Of a DNA stretch of 64,000 nucleotides, positions 62,686 through 64,000 are shown piece after piece. Under the pieces are notes generated by a model. It worked only from the letters and a program-made list of their open reading frames with translations, was not told where the DNA came from and made no database searches. Position 1 is the stretch's first letter. Each line of letters opens with the position of its first letter. The position numbers and the translations under genes are program-made. The stretch comes from Xanthobacter autotrophicus Py2 (GTDB lineage Bacteria > Pseudomonadota > Alphaproteobacteria > Rhizobiales > Xanthobacteraceae), in assembly GCA_000017645.1 (NCBI GenBank), contig CP000781.1, positions 3,273,501-3,337,500 of the forward strand, in the 5' to 3' direction.

Positions 62686-64000
62686 TCAGTCGCTTTCGGA
62701 AAGGTTGACGGAAGAGCCGCCGCCGTGGCTATCGCCGCCGCGAACGGCGTGAGCGGCGGCCTGGACGCCGTGTGTCATCTGCTGCGAGCGCTTCATGCGC
62801 TTGGCCCAGGCCGGCGGCCCGTCTGCGGAGGAAGATGAGGTCGAGGACGCACCTTCGGCCTCGCCGCCGACGGTCCCGGCGGTCGATGACCCGCCGGTTG
62901 CGCTGAAGGCGGTGCGCGCGCCGGATCGGTAGCTCTGCTTCAGGCTGTCAGCGGCGCGGCCAGCCGCGCGTTTGAGCGGGGAGGCGGCGGCTTGCGCGCC
63001 GGCGCTGGCGACATTGCCGAGGCCGGAGGCGACGGCGGCGGCGCCGGATTCCCCGGCTGCGCCAAGGCTGTAGGCGGTCGATGCGCCGCCAGCCAATGCG
63101 GCTCCACCACGAGCAGCGGCGGCCGCGCCACCGGCCAGGGCTGTGCCGCCGGAAGCGACGGCGCCCACTGCGGCAGCGCCGGCCGCGACCGCGCCGCCTG
63201 CGGCCAGGCCGGTGCCGATCGCCGCGCCAGCGCCGAGCTGCGGCCCGCCGGAGACGAGGCCATTGGCGATACCGGGACCGAAGATACCGAGGCCAAGCAG
63301 CGACAGGGCGGCGAGCACGATCGCCATCGCATCGTCGATCGACGGCGTGGCGCCGCCGAAGCCCGCGGTGAACTCGGAGAACAGGGTCGAACCGATGCCG
63401 ATAATAACGGCGAGCACCAGCACCTTGATGCCCGACGAAATTACATTGCCGAGCACCCGTTCGGCCATGAAGGCGGATTTACCGAACAGGCCAAAGGGGA
63501 TCAGCACGAAGCCGGCGAGCGTTGTCAGCTTGAACTCGATCAGGGTGATGAAGAGCTGGATGGCGAGAACGAAGAAGGCGAGCAGCACCAGCACCCAGGC
63601 GAACAACATGCAGACGATCTGGATGAAGTTCTCGAAGAACGACCAGTAGCCCATCAGGCTGGAGATGGAGTCGAGCAGCGGTCGTCCGGCGTCGAGGCCG
63701 GTCTGCGCCACCTTTCCGGGGCGCAGCAGGTCGGTGACGGTGAAGCTCGTGCCGGACGCCTTCAGGCCCAGGCCGGCGAAGCTCTCGAAGACGATGCGGG
63801 CGAGGTTGTTCCAGTTGCCGATGATGTAGGCGAAGACACCGACGAACAGCGTCTTCTTCACCAGCCGGGCGATGATGTTCTCATCCGCGCCCCAGCTCCA
63901 GAATAGGGCGGCGAGCGTCACGTCGATGACGATCAGCGTTGTGGCGATGAAGCCGACTTCCGGTTGCAGGAGGCCGAAGCCGCCGTCGATGTAGCGGGTG
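62686..64000 (-). CDS. trbL: Conjugal transfer protein TrbL (VirB6 family), partial
   Basis: A polytopic inner-membrane T4SS protein. The frame runs through 64000, so the N-terminus is outside the window; the visible part starts TRYIDGGFGLL, EVGFIATTLIVID, VTLAALFWSWGADENIIARL and has several membrane segments. A long Ala/Gly-rich region and a Ser-rich tail (residues after about 230 of the visible part) form the cytoplasmic end. In trb operons this gene is followed by trbF, as here. Confidence 0.94.
   Translation of the reverse strand, partial: TRYIDGGFGLLQPEVGFIATTLIVIDVTLAALFWSWGADENIIARLVKKTLFVGVFAYIIGNWNNLARIVFESFAGLGLKASGTSFTVTDLLRPGKVAQTGLDAGRPLLDSISSLMGYWSFFENFIQIVCMLFAWVLVLLAFFVLAIQLFITLIEFKLTTLAGFVLIPFGLFGKSAFMAERVLGNVISSGIKVLVLAVIIGIGSTLFSEFTAGFGGATPSIDDAMAIVLAALSLLGLGIFGPGIANGLVSGGPQLGAGAAIGTGLAAGGAVAAGAAAVGAVASGGTALAGGAAAAARGGAALAGGASTAYSLGAAGESGAAAVASGLGNVASAGAQAAASPLKRAAGRAADSLKQSYRSGARTAFSATGGSSTAGTVGGEAEGASSTSSSSADGPPAWAKRMKRSQQMTHGVQAAAHAVRGGDSHGGGSSVNLSESD

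Larger units (their letters stand above)
13371..64000. mobile_element. Acquired island, probably an ICE (left edge in window, right part beyond)
   Basis: The left limit is the truncated radC. Inside lie gene scars, transposase remnants, an excisionase-like HTH gene, two divergent defence operons and part of a trb mating-pair formation operon. No integrase, relaxase or clear attachment repeat is visible in the window, so the element's true ends are not defined; the left 13.6 kb (13.4-27 kb) may be a separate, older accessory layer. The low-GC stretch at 13381-13420 directly after the radC break contrasts with the chromosomal side. Confidence 0.65.

Noticed and set aside
1..64000. CRISPR arrays and tRNA or rRNA genes
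   Set aside because: No regularly spaced repeat units and no tRNA-like cloverleaf or rRNA sequence was recognised on reading; a tRNAscan and CRISPR finder run would settle this.

Overview
The window is high-GC DNA from an alphaproteobacterium. The chromosomal part (positions 1 to about 13370) carries moxR-DUF58-BatA, DUF1285-NUDIX-DUF6111-CCA transferase, hemF, trmL and the petABC cytochrome bc1 operon. That set and order suggest Hyphomicrobiales, possibly Xanthobacteraceae; this is inference from gene content, with no 16S or other marker in the window. Two chromosomal genes beside the island are damaged: apt carries an in-frame TAG, and radC is cut off at its conserved HNHPSG motif. No tRNA, rRNA or CRISPR array was recognised.

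From about 13371 to the right edge the DNA is an acquired island, probably part of an integrative conjugative element. Its left part (13.4-27 kb) is a patchwork of scars (helicase, transposase and unknown-protein fragments) with stress genes: LysR-msrB-msrA-thioredoxin-like, TetR-old yellow enzyme, a diguanylate cyclase, and EamA-GST-YghU-SDR-peroxiredoxin. A TetR/EamA divergent pair occurs twice, and each copy has lost a different partner, so one working regulator and one working exporter remain. Together these genes look like an electrophile/oxidant detoxification set.

The centre (27522-58456) is the most unusual part: about 31 kb of large genes in two divergent operons meeting at a 221-base spacer next to a WYL-domain regulator of the BrxR/CapW type. 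Leftward run an AddB-like nuclease, an AddA-like helicase-nuclease, an SF2 helicase with a possible C-terminal nuclease fold, a DUF6361 protein, a phospholipase-D-fold protein and a second SF2 helicase. Rightward run the regulator, a DrmD-like SNF2 helicase with DUF3883, a small unknown protein, a giant sacsin-like GHKL ATPase, a DUF1156 DNA methyltransferase and a Swt1-HEPN/DUF499 ATPase. Short overlaps indicate translational coupling. The content resembles DISARM and BREX defence systems, but the defining core proteins of both are missing, so I read it as a composite anti-phage/anti-plasmid array that I cannot assign to a named system.

The right end (58.5-64 kb) holds a LysR regulator facing the end of a trb mating-pair operon (trbL-trbF-trbG-trbI-DUF2274, trbL running off the edge). 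This shows that the defence array travels on a conjugative element. The integrase, relaxase and the rest of trb lie outside the window.
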